A stretch of 64,000 bases of DNA. Source: Psychrobacter sp. JCM 18902. Its GTDB lineage: Bacteria; Pseudomonadota; Gammaproteobacteria; Pseudomonadales; Moraxellaceae. A program made the position numbers and the translations under genes. Location: the NCBI RefSeq assembly GCF_904846615.1, contig NZ_CAJHBK010000001.1:992001-1056000 (forward strand), given 5' to 3'. Shown piece by piece: positions 55,701 to 64,000 of the stretch. Within the stretch, counting starts at the first letter, position 1. Every line of letters begins with the position of its first letter. Under the pieces are notes generated by a model. The model did not search any database. It had not been told where the DNA came from and worked only from the letters and a program-made list of their open reading frames with translations.

Positions 55701-57032
55701 TTAACTGTTTTCACGAGCAATGGCATGATGACCAATATCACGGCGATACTGTGCACCATCAAAACTAATCGCACCTGTTACCGCAAGTGCCGCTTGCTGA
55801 GCATCTGAAATACTATCTGCAAGAGCAGTCACGCATAATACACGTCCGCCATTCGTCACCACTTCTTTTTCACGGTCTATGGCATCGCCATCAGAAAAAG
55901 CAGTGCCAGCATGGAAGACTTTGACAGCGTTGTCATTATTGTCATCTAGTTCTGGCAAGCCAGCAATCACATCACCTTTTGATGATGTTTCAGGATAGCC
56001 TTTTGAAGCAATGACGATACCGAGGGCAGGGCGGCTGTCCCACTGAGCATCACTGGGCAACTGTCCTGCTAGACCTTGTGCCACCAAATCTACCATTGAT
56101 GATTGTAAACGCATTAAGATAGGCTGAGTTTCTGGATCACCAAAACGGCAGTTAAATTCGATCACATAAGGGTCACCTGCTTCATCAATCATAAGACCTG
56201 CATATAAAAATCCCGTATAAGGGTGACCAGCATTATTCATTGCATCAACCACTGGTTGAATGACTTGGGTCATGACTTTTTCATGGACATCTTGAGTGAC
56301 CACTGGCGCAGGGGAGTATGCTCCCATGCCGCCTGTGTTCGGACCTGTATCGCCTTCAAAAGCCCGTTTATGGTCTTGGCTCGTTGCCATTGGCAAGATA
56401 TTTTTACCATCAATCATGCAGATAAAGCTGGCTTCTTCACCTTGCAAAAATTGCTCAATCACCACTCGGCTGCCTGCATCACCAAACTTATTGTCCGCAA
56501 GCATGTCATCGATGGCCTCATATGCCTGTTCGATGGTTTCTGCAACGATGACCCCTTTACCAGCGGCAAGGCCATCGGCTTTGATAACGATGGGTGCACC
56601 TTGTTCATCGATATAAGCTTTGGCAGCTACCGCTTCGGTGAAGCCTTTATAGGCTGCGGTAGGGATATTGTTTTGTTCCATAAATTCTTTGGCGAAGGTT
56701 TTGGAACCTTCTAATTGCGCACAGTATGCTGTTGGTCCCCACGCTTGAATCCCAGCATCGCGGCAAGCATCAACGATACCAGTGACCAAAGGCGCTTCTG
56801 GTCCAACAATGACCATATCAATGGCATTGTTTTGGCAAAAATCGATGATTGCACTATGCTCACTAGCGTTCTCGTCAGTAGATATTAGTACAACGTTTTG
56901 GCATTTAGGTTCAAGCGCTGTACCAGCATTACCAGGCGCGACGTAGACATTATTGACCTTATCGTCTTTTGCACATTGCCATGCTAGCGCGTGTTCGCGA
57001 CCACCTGAACCAATCACCAAAATATTCATCAT
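55701..57032 (-). CDS. purD: Phosphoribosylamine-glycine ligase
   Basis: PurD (GARS), about 443 residues, makes glycinamide ribonucleotide in purine synthesis. It is an ATP-grasp enzyme. MNILVIGSGGREHALAW opens the protein. VGPEAPLVTGIVDACRDAG, GLAAGKGVIVAET, GPNTGGMGAYSPAP, and EFNCRFGDPETQPIL follow in family order. An ATG at 57050 also opens the frame, but AAGGG lies 8 nt from the ATG at 57032. No purH is next to it, unlike in E. coli. Confidence 0.97.
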   Translation of the reverse strand: MMNILVIGSGGREHALAWQCAKDDKVNNVYVAPGNAGTALEPKCQNVVLISTDENASEHSAIIDFCQNNAIDMVIVGPEAPLVTGIVDACRDAGIQAWGPTAYCAQLEGSKTFAKEFMEQNNIPTAAYKGFTEAVAAKAYIDEQGAPIVIKADGLAAGKGVIVAETIEQAYEAIDDMLADNKFGDAGSRVVIEQFLQGEEASFICMIDGKNILPMATSQDHKRAFEGDTGPNTGGMGAYSPAPVVTQDVHEKVMTQVIQPVVDAMNNAGHPYTGFLYAGLMIDEAGDPYVIEFNCRFGDPETQPILMRLQSSMVDLVAQGLAGQLPSDAQWDSRPALGIVIASKGYPETSSKGDVIAGLPELDDNNDNAVKVFHAGTAFSDGDAIDREKEVVTNGGRVLCVTALADSISDAQQAALAVTGAISFDGAQYRRDIGHHAIARENS

Positions 57033-57486
57033 ACGTCTTGCCCTTAGCATTAAAGTTAATTATGAGTTAGCCACACACTCTCAAATATACTGGCATATTC
57101 TAACAAAAAAGTCGTACCGATTGCCATGAGTATCCACTTGCCAGCAATTAATCATTAATAAACGGAAAAACCTGTCTCATGAGCAAATGTTATCGACATG
57201 TTGCTGATTCATGAAATGATGTTGTACGCTTTAGCTGGCGCGCTATGTACGTTACACTTCACTAAATTAATGGTATTAAATCCCAATTGCGACATATTCC
57301 TAAAAATAAGGGTTAAAAAAGGAGAGAAACTTAAAATATCAAGAAAAAACAGAATAAATTGCGTAAATGGATATACTGCTCCGCAGCACCAATAATGTTT
57401 CACATATTTATGCGCTGCCATTAGTTAGTACGAATTAATAAACTTAAATAAATGATAAATTAAATCTATAAAAAAGGATGAAGGAC
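57033..57486. other. Divergent intergenic region between purD and gdhB
   Basis: About 450 bp of AT-rich sequence between the divergent purD and NAD-GDH genes. It must contain both promoters. I find no PurR-like palindrome, no NtrC-like site of the kind seen at glnA, and no gene that I can support. Confidence 0.4.
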
Positions 57487-60400
57487 ATGCCAAACTCCCT
57501 CAGTATCGCAAAAGAGCGCATCAGCCAGATAAGCGATATTGCTACCAGTTATGTACAAAAAGACAAATCATTATTTGATCATTTTATTCATAGCTATTAT
57601 CAGCCATTGCACGCAGAGGCAGCTGAGACTATCAGTAATGCTGACCTAGCGGGCATGGCATTACATCATTTTACGTTGCTTCAAGCCTATGATGGTAGCA
57701 AGCCACAACTGAAGGTGCTAAACCCCAAAGCAGAAGAGCAGCATTTTCATAGCTCACATACGGTTATTCAAATTGTTGCCTATGACCGACCGTTTTTAGT
57801 CGATACGATTTTGATGAGTCTTGAGTCTGAAGGTATCGATGTTCATCGTACTTATAACATCATTGTCAGTGTTGCACGTGATGATAATGGTCATATTACT
57901 CATGTCGAAGGCGCACATGAAAGCGCGACATCTCATTTGTCTTTGATTCATTGTGAAATTGCCTATCAAGATGATGAAGATCTGGCTGCATTACAGCAAA
58001 TGTTATTGGCAAAAATTGATACGCTAGATACAGTCGTTGGCGATTGGAAGCAGATGCGTGCGCAGTTGACGGATATCAAAGCTGAGCTATCAAACAAGCC
58101 GCTGCCAGAAGTTTTTTACTCGCAGCAAGAAATACAAGCATTTTTAGATTGGATATTAGACGATCATTTTATATTCTTGGGTTATCGTGAATACCGTTTG
58201 GAAGGCGGTCAGGCTGTCGAAGTGAATGCTGAACCTGCTGATTTAGATTTATTCGCCATTGGTAATAGCGGTCTTGGTCTATTACGCGGTGCTGAAGAAG
58301 ATAAACTGTCAGAAAGTTTTAGCCAATTGCCAAAAGTATTAAAGCAACTATTGACTGAACCGCGAGTGTTGATGTTGTCCAAATCAAGCCGTGTATCGCC
58401 TGTGCATCGTCCCGTATATATGGACTTTTTGGGTATTCATAAGTTTGATGACAACGGTAAACTGGTTGGTGAATATCGATTTATTGGTCTATTGACCTCA
58501 CAAGCGTATCAACTAACAGTACAGCAAATTCCGCTATTACGTGACAAAGCCAATAAGATTATGGCGATGGCAGAATTGCCGCGTGACGGTCATGCGCACC
58601 ATAAAATGATGCATGTGATTAACACCTTACCGCGTGACGACCTCTTTCAAGCCAGCGTTGAAGAGCTATATCCTATTGTTTCTGGTATCAGCCAGTTGCA
58701 AGATAAAAAGAGCCTGCGCCTATTCAGCCGTGTGGATCATTATCAGCGCTTTGTCTCATGCTTGGTCTATATCCCGCGCGACAAGTTCAACACCGAGCTA
58801 CGTATCAAAGTACAAAATGTCCTAAAAGAAGCCTACGGTGGCACATCATCAGGGTTTACCACAGAATTCAATGAATCAGCTCACGCACGTGTGCATGTCC
58901 ATGTGCGTACAGTGCCAGGTCAAGTGAAAGATGTCGATACTGCTGCACTTGAAGCCAAACTATCTGCTTTAATGCAATCATGGAGCGACAGCTATCAAAA
59001 GATGCTGCTGGATAATGTGGGTGAGCAACAAGCCAATGCTTTAAACCGTCGCTTTTTAAATTATATCCCTGCGGCTTATCAAGAGCGTTTTGATGCCCGT
59101 ACTGCGGTTGAAGACACCAAGCGTTTGGCTGTATTGACAGCAGAACAGCCGATGATTTGGCATTTATACCAATCAACGGGCGACGCAAGCAATCAATTAC
59201 ACCTAAAACTGTATGGTCGTGAACAGCCTGTTATTTTGTCTAAGGTCCTGCCAATCCTTGAAAACTTTGGTGTGTCTGTCATTTCAGCACAAACCTATGA
59301 GTTTGATTTGCCAGAGCAGCCCATTTGGATGCAAGAGTATGAGCTAACACTAGAGCATGTCGATACTGTCAATATGCAAGTGGTGCGTGGTCAGTTTGAA
59401 GACAGTCTCAAGCAGATTTGGGCGGGACATGTTGAGAGTGACTCCTTTAACGAGTTGGTATTGACGACCAATTTAGACACTTATGATGTGGTGGTACTAC
59501 GAGCATTGTCACGTTATATGATGCAAGCGAAAGCACCATTCTCTAGTACGTATATTCAGCAAACGGTAGTAAAAAATAGCGACATTAGCGTGGCGCTAGG
59601 TAGTCTGTTTGATGCCCGTATGAACCCTAAATACAGTGAAGATGAACGCACAGAAAAAACCGCGCAGATTCAACAGCAAATCACGGCGGCATTGGCAGGT
59701 GTGGATAGCTTGGATGAAGACCGTATCTTGCGTTGGTATTTAGATTTAATTAACGCCATGGTACGCACCAACTTCTATCAAACCGATAGCGATGGTCAGC
59801 GTAAAGATCGTTTATCGTTTAAGTTTTTGGCAGCAGATATTCCTAATCTGCCAAAACCAAAACCGATGTTTGAGATATTCGTGTATTCGCCGCGTGTTGA
59901 AGCCGTGCATTTGCGCGGTGGTAAAGTGGCTCGTGGTGGTCTGCGTTGGTCAGATCGTATGGAAGATTTCCGTACCGAAGTGCTTGGTTTGGTCAAAGCA
60001 CAAATGGTTAAAAATGCGGTGATTGTTCCTGTTGGTTCAAAAGGCGGTTTTATCGTCAAAACCAAAACCATGGCAGATGGTCGCGACGCATTCCAAGCCG
60101 AAGGCATTGCTTGCTATCAAGCATTTCTACGCGGCATGCTCGATGTGACGGATAATATCGTTGATGGAAAAATTGTCCCGCCAGCCAACACCGTGCGTCA
60201 TGATGAAGATGATCCGTACTTAGTGGTCGCGGCTGATAAAGGAACGGCTAGCTTCTCTGATATTGCGAATGCCTTGTCTGCTGAATATGATTTCTGGCTC
60301 GACGATGCCTTTGCTTCAGGTGGCTCGGTTGGTTACGATCACAAAGCCATGGGTATCACTGCACGCGGTGGCTGGGAGTCGGTCAAACGCCACTTCCGTA

Positions 60401-62334
60401 TGCGCGGCATGGACATTCAAAACCGTGATAACTTTACCGTGGTTGGTATTGGTGATATGAGCGGTGACGTATTCGGCAATGGTATGCTGCTATCAACCCA
60501 TACCCAGCTGGTCGCCGCATTTAACCATCTACATATCTTTATTGATCCTAATCCAGATGCTGCTGCTTCACACGCAGAACGTGCCCGCTTATTTGACATG
60601 CCGCGTTCGACGTGGGATGACTATGAAAAGTCGCTTATTAGCCAAGGAGGTGGCGTTTTCTCCCGCCAAGATAAGAGCATCACGCTCAGTGCTGAGATGA
60701 AACAGCGTTTTGATATCGCTGAAGATAGCATGGCACCCAATGAGTTAATCAGTGCGTTGTTAAAATCGCCTGTTGACCTTATTTGGAATGGCGGTATCGG
60801 TACTTATGTGAAAAGCGTGAATGAGAGCCATGCTGATGTCGGCGACCGTGCCAATGACGCAGTACGAGTCAACGGCAATGAGCTACGTACGGCTATCGTT
60901 GGTGAAGGTGGTAACTTAGGCTTTACCCAGCAAGGGCGTATCGAATATGCACAAACAGGCGGGCGCATTTATACCGACGCTATCGATAACTCAGGCGGCG
61001 TAAACTGCTCAGATCATGAAGTCAATATCAAAATTCTACTTGGTAAAGTGGTCGAGCAAGGCGACATGACTTTAAAGCAGCGTAATGAGTTGCTTGAGAG
61101 CATGACTGATAGCGTGGCAGAGCTGGTATTGCGTCAAAATTACCTTCAACCACAAGCCATTGAGCTTAGCCACATTCGTGCGGCGGCTAACTTAAGCGAT
61201 CATCAGCGTTTTATTCAGATGTTAGAAGGCGAAGGGCGTCTTGATCGGGCGATTGAATATCTGCCATCAGATGAAGAAATTGCCAAACGTCAAAAAGCAG
61301 ATACTGGCTTGACCAACCCTGAGCTGGCAGTTGTCATGGCTTATGGCAAAATGTGGGTGTATGACAACTTGTTATCATCAGACTTGCCAGATGATGCGTA
61401 CTTTATCAATGAGCTGCGCAAGTATTTCCCTGATGAGCTGGCGACGCGTTTCTTTGATGAGATGACTGAACATCGCTTACATCGTGAGATTATCAGCACC
61501 TATTTGACCAATAGTGTGGTCAATCGTTTGGGCATTGAAGCACTGTTCCGTCTTTATGAGGAAACAGATCAATCGCTGGCGACCATCGTACGTGGTTATG
61601 CGATTAGCCGTGATGTCTTCAATGTATCAAAAGCTTGGAACACGCTTGAAGCACTGGACAATCAAGTCGATGCTACATTACTGCTAACTCTTGAACTACG
61701 TCTACGTGACGCGCTTGAGCAAGGTGTGGTTTGGTTTATCAATGCCTTTGGTCAAGAATTACAAGTCGCTGACATGATCAGTCGCTTTAGCGATAGTGTT
61801 GAGAAATTAACCAAATCAGGCGGCTTTATTGAGCAACAATTTGCAGAATACTTGCAAGAAGATACTACTAGCCTGATGCAGAATGATCTGTCTAATAGTG
61901 ATGCCGCGTTGTTTGCGATGCTGCCTTATCATGTTGATGCACTTGATGCCGCACTGCTCGCTGAGCAATATGAGCGTCCTGTTGATGAGATTGCAACGTT
62001 GTACTTTGATGCCTATCACGTCTTGCAGTTAGATTGGATGATGGACAACATCGCAACGTTACCACAGCAAGACTACTGGGATCGCCGCGCACGCCATGCG
62101 TTGATGAACGAGCTGTCACGTAGCCTACGTCTACTGATGGATGCCATATTATCTAAACCAGATGCAAAGCAAGCGTTTGGTGAATGGCGTTCACGTCACT
62201 TGGATCATCTGGAGTCTGTCACCACAGAGATGAGCAAGTTAGATAATCTGCATAGCAATGATGAAAATGGTCAAATTGGTCTTTCAACGTTGTCAGTATT
62301 GATGAGTGAGCTAAGCAGTTTGGTAACCAAGTAA
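57487..62334 (+). CDS. gdhB: NAD-specific glutamate dehydrogenase, large (180-kDa) type
   Basis: This enzyme of about 1615 residues belongs to the L-GDH180 class, which oxidises glutamate to 2-oxoglutarate and ammonia, mainly in catabolism of amino acids. About 730 N-terminal residues carry ACT-like regulatory modules (for instance YDRPFLVDTILMSLESEGIDVHRTYNIIVSV). The catalytic core begins near VHLRGGKVARGGLRWSDRMEDFRTEVLGLVKAQMVKNAVIVPVGSKGGF (about 805-860), containing the conserved lysines, and continues with FTVVGIGDMSGDVFGNGML for NAD binding. A long helical C-domain follows. ATG 57478 overlaps the SD AAGGATG, so the start is 57487. Confidence 0.96.
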   Translation: MPNSLSIAKERISQISDIATSYVQKDKSLFDHFIHSYYQPLHAEAAETISNADLAGMALHHFTLLQAYDGSKPQLKVLNPKAEEQHFHSSHTVIQIVAYDRPFLVDTILMSLESEGIDVHRTYNIIVSVARDDNGHITHVEGAHESATSHLSLIHCEIAYQDDEDLAALQQMLLAKIDTLDTVVGDWKQMRAQLTDIKAELSNKPLPEVFYSQQEIQAFLDWILDDHFIFLGYREYRLEGGQAVEVNAEPADLDLFAIGNSGLGLLRGAEEDKLSESFSQLPKVLKQLLTEPRVLMLSKSSRVSPVHRPVYMDFLGIHKFDDNGKLVGEYRFIGLLTSQAYQLTVQQIPLLRDKANKIMAMAELPRDGHAHHKMMHVINTLPRDDLFQASVEELYPIVSGISQLQDKKSLRLFSRVDHYQRFVSCLVYIPRDKFNTELRIKVQNVLKEAYGGTSSGFTTEFNESAHARVHVHVRTVPGQVKDVDTAALEAKLSALMQSWSDSYQKMLLDNVGEQQANALNRRFLNYIPAAYQERFDARTAVEDTKRLAVLTAEQPMIWHLYQSTGDASNQLHLKLYGREQPVILSKVLPILENFGVSVISAQTYEFDLPEQPIWMQEYELTLEHVDTVNMQVVRGQFEDSLKQIWAGHVESDSFNELVLTTNLDTYDVVVLRALSRYMMQAKAPFSSTYIQQTVVKNSDISVALGSLFDARMNPKYSEDERTEKTAQIQQQITAALAGVDSLDEDRILRWYLDLINAMVRTNFYQTDSDGQRKDRLSFKFLAADIPNLPKPKPMFEIFVYSPRVEAVHLRGGKVARGGLRWSDRMEDFRTEVLGLVKAQMVKNAVIVPVGSKGGFIVKTKTMADGRDAFQAEGIACYQAFLRGMLDVTDNIVDGKIVPPANTVRHDEDDPYLVVAADKGTASFSDIANALSAEYDFWLDDAFASGGSVGYDHKAMGITARGGWESVKRHFRMRGMDIQNRDNFTVVGIGDMSGDVFGNGMLLSTHTQLVAAFNHLHIFIDPNPDAAASHAERARLFDMPRSTWDDYEKSLISQGGGVFSRQDKSITLSAEMKQRFDIAEDSMAPNELISALLKSPVDLIWNGGIGTYVKSVNESHADVGDRANDAVRVNGNELRTAIVGEGGNLGFTQQGRIEYAQTGGRIYTDAIDNSGGVNCSDHEVNIKILLGKVVEQGDMTLKQRNELLESMTDSVAELVLRQNYLQPQAIELSHIRAAANLSDHQRFIQMLEGEGRLDRAIEYLPSDEEIAKRQKADTGLTNPELAVVMAYGKMWVYDNLLSSDLPDDAYFINELRKYFPDELATRFFDEMTEHRLHREIISTYLTNSVVNRLGIEALFRLYEETDQSLATIVRGYAISRDVFNVSKAWNTLEALDNQVDATLLLTLELRLRDALEQGVVWFINAFGQELQVADMISRFSDSVEKLTKSGGFIEQQFAEYLQEDTTSLMQNDLSNSDAALFAMLPYHVDALDAALLAEQYERPVDEIATLYFDAYHVLQLDWMMDNIATLPQQDYWDRRARHALMNELSRSLRLLMDAILSKPDAKQAFGEWRSRHLDHLESVTTEMSKLDNLHSNDENGQIGLSTLSVLMSELSSLVTK

Positions 62335-62384
62335 CTAAACTAAGCAACTAATCATTCAATAAACAACAAGATAAAGATCTTTTC

Positions 62385-62421
62385 AAAAAAACCACCGTTA
62401 ATTAATAACGGTGGTTTTTTA
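62385..62421. terminator. Terminator between gdhB and sbcC
   Basis: AAAAAACCACCGTTA / TAACGGTGGTTTTTT (15 bp, perfect) surround a 5-nt loop, with A- and T-runs on either side, between convergent genes. Confidence 0.9.
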
Positions 62422-62498
62422 TTGTCTGGCTAAGCGTAATAAGCGTAAAAAGTAATCAACGGCGTGATGCATGCTCGACTCTTGATGACCGCTTTAAA

Positions 62499-64000
62499 TT
62501 ACGAGGCTTTTTCATTAGTAATATTGACCACTCGGCGACAGCCTTGGCCACTGATTTGACTGAAACCACCCGAGATTTTTTCAACCTTGATTTGAGTCAA
62601 GATGCGATCTTTTAAAGCCTGTACGTGAGAGATAATACCAATAAGCTTACCTTCTTGTTGTAAGCTCGTTAAGGTATCGAGCGCAATATCAAGCGACTCT
62701 TCATCAAGCGTACCAAACCCTTCATCCAAAAACAGTGAATCCACGCGAATGTTGTGACTCGCCATCTGCGATAGCCCAAGGGCGAGCGCCAAGCTGATAA
62801 TAAATCCTTCGCCGCCCGATAGGTTTTTGGTACTGCGAATATCACCGCCTTGATAGTTATCAATCACATTAAGCTCAAGCGGATTACTGTCATCATGAAT
62901 GAGCAAATAGCGGTCACTCATTTTTTGCAGTTGCGTATTGGCATGGCTAATCATGACCTCAAACGTTAAGCCTTGGGCAAAGGTACGATATTTTTTGCCA
63001 TCAGCAGAACCAATTAACGTATGTAGCTGCTGCCAAACTTGTAGCTTTTGTTTTTGTTCATCGATTGCAATCAGCTGTGTCGCCTGTTGCCCTTTTTGGC
63101 TGTCGTTATCCTTAAGCTTTTGGTCAATCGCGCCGATTTTTTGACTTAACTCATCGATATCCGTCTGTATTTGATGATGCTTGCCAGCAAGTGTTTCTCG
63201 GTCTTCATCTGTCATAGGTGTGGCAAATTTTTGCTCTAATGCTTGCTGGGTACTATTTAAATGCAACTTAGCCTGTTGTAGGGTATTATCAATCGCTAGT
63301 TTACGTATATGTAATGCCTCACGCTCTTCTTTAGGCAGACGCGCACTCAAAAAATCTGCTTCATCGGCGAACTTTGACTCTGCGAGTAAGTTAGTAAAAA
63401 TACTGTCCTGTGTATTTACGGTAGTAGTCGCCAACTGTCGCTCTTTGGCTAGCTGTTGCTCTCTGAGCTTTAATTGTTCTAAAGATTGCAGTACAGAATC
63501 TAGCTGTCTTTGCGCTATGATTTGTTTGGCTTTAGCCTCATCAGCAGCGCTGCGTAACTGGTTTTCTTCATAATCTGTATCTTTATCTGCGAATAGCGCT
63601 TTTCTAGCTTTCTTTAATTGTTCGATATCATCAGTTTTATTATCAATTAATGTCTCTAATTCATTGAGTGCTGTCTCATTATTGGCGAGCTGTGCTTGCT
63701 TACTCTCAATATTCGCAGTCAGGCTGCTCAGCGTATTGGTGAGTTGCTGTTGGCAGCTACTTTGCTCATGATGATATTGCTTTAACTGCTTCAAAGCATG
63801 ACGTTGTGCCCGCAATTGGTCAATATGCTCATCATAATTTGCGCTTGCTAATACTGTTTGCTTATGAGTACTTTCAATGAGTTGCTGCAGTGCGCCTTGA
63901 ACGTCAGTCGCTTTGAGCGCTATCGTTAAATGCTTCTCGTATTTAGCCGTTGGGTACTTACTCACCAAAGATGAAATATTGGTCATTATGGGTATGAGTT
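62499..64000 (-). CDS. sbcC: Exonuclease subunit SbcC, C-terminal half (partial)
   Basis: About 500 C-terminal residues of an SMC/Rad50-type ATPase run off the right edge with the frame still open, so the ATG at 63986 is internal. A long coiled coil (roughly the first 330 residues here, rich in Gln, Leu, Lys and Glu) leads to the ABC C-terminal lobe: the signature STKNLSGGEGFIISLALALGLSQM, Walker B VDSLFLDEGFGTLD and the H-loop IGIISHV. SbcC pairs with SbcD nuclease to open DNA hairpins and process double-strand ends. The Walker A half and the zinc hook are beyond the window. Confidence 0.93.
   Translation of the reverse strand, partial: LIPIMTNISSLVSKYPTAKYEKHLTIALKATDVQGALQQLIESTHKQTVLASANYDEHIDQLRAQRHALKQLKQYHHEQSSCQQQLTNTLSSLTANIESKQAQLANNETALNELETLIDNKTDDIEQLKKARKALFADKDTDYEENQLRSAADEAKAKQIIAQRQLDSVLQSLEQLKLREQQLAKERQLATTTVNTQDSIFTNLLAESKFADEADFLSARLPKEEREALHIRKLAIDNTLQQAKLHLNSTQQALEQKFATPMTDEDRETLAGKHHQIQTDIDELSQKIGAIDQKLKDNDSQKGQQATQLIAIDEQKQKLQVWQQLHTLIGSADGKKYRTFAQGLTFEVMISHANTQLQKMSDRYLLIHDDSNPLELNVIDNYQGGDIRSTKNLSGGEGFIISLALALGLSQMASHNIRVDSLFLDEGFGTLDEESLDIALDTLTSLQQEGKLIGIISHVQALKDRILTQIKVEKISGGFSQISGQGCRRVVNITNEKAS

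Noticed and set aside
56223..56714. 163-codon open frame antisense to purD
   Set aside because: It is rich in Cys, His and Phe and mirrors the purD coding frame; it has no ribosome-binding site or recognisable domain.
57198..57421. Two 65-70 codon frames between purD and gdhB
   Set aside because: Opposite-strand frames in AT-rich DNA with no ribosome-binding site or plausible protein composition.

Overview
The window reads as chromosomal DNA of a gamma-proteobacterium of the Moraxellaceae, most likely Psychrobacter. This is inferred from the moderately AT-rich composition, the gene content (a 180-kDa NAD-glutamate dehydrogenase, a fused MsrA/MsrB lipoprotein, a CreD homologue, a solitary long FabH) and the style of the proteins. 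No database search was possible. Almost all of it is ordinary housekeeping and transport DNA. There is no prophage, complete insertion sequence, CRISPR array, tRNA or rRNA.

Layout. 1-4.6 kb: the 5' part of a TrpG/PabA glutaminase (-) lies divergent to glnA. glnA has a textbook sigma-54 promoter with two upstream NtrC-type palindromes and a leader of about 300 nt. A DUF4124 protein, a SIMPL-domain protein (-) and the 4.5S SRP RNA gene follow. 4.8-10.8 kb: lemA, a very large M48 metalloprotease, an unusual protein I interpret as DNA polymerase III psi (HolD) with a long insert, and serC. 11-17.7 kb: a YejABEF peptide/microcin C-type ABC importer with gloB inserted between yejA and yejB. 18-28.5 kb: Fe-alcohol dehydrogenase, msrAB, folE (-), fabI, a YoaK-type membrane protein, a DASS anion symporter, a phosphoesterase, a DUF1543 protein and two unrecognised small proteins. 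28.6-33 kb: hrpA.

33-38.5 kb is the most accessory-looking stretch. It holds a small lipoprotein, a frameshifted small membrane protein, an AraC-type regulator divergent from ohr, an MliC-type lysozyme inhibitor, an EamA transporter, a 7-bp tandem repeat and a DUF421 protein. 38.6-42.4 kb (all -): creD, yqhA, and the overlapping nicotinamide riboside pair pnuC/NR kinase. 42.6-51.4 kb: fabH, prfA, lysS, an unrecognised 420-aa protein, dnaX (with seven identical 18-bp repeats) and a LysR regulator. 51.5-64 kb: argD (-), yacG (-), a TrmB-like methyltransferase, an ABC1/UbiB-type kinase (-), purD (-), the 1615-aa NAD-GDH, and the C-terminal half of sbcC (-), which runs off the right edge.

Functional links. 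Nitrogen metabolism recurs: glnA under NtrC/sigma-54, NAD-GDH, argD and trpG. Oxidative and electrophile defence recurs too: msrAB, ohr, gloB. Two clamp-loader components (dnaX and the proposed holD) are present but unlinked. Most genes sit in one- to four-gene units separated by clear intrinsic terminators, several of which serve convergent genes from both sides.
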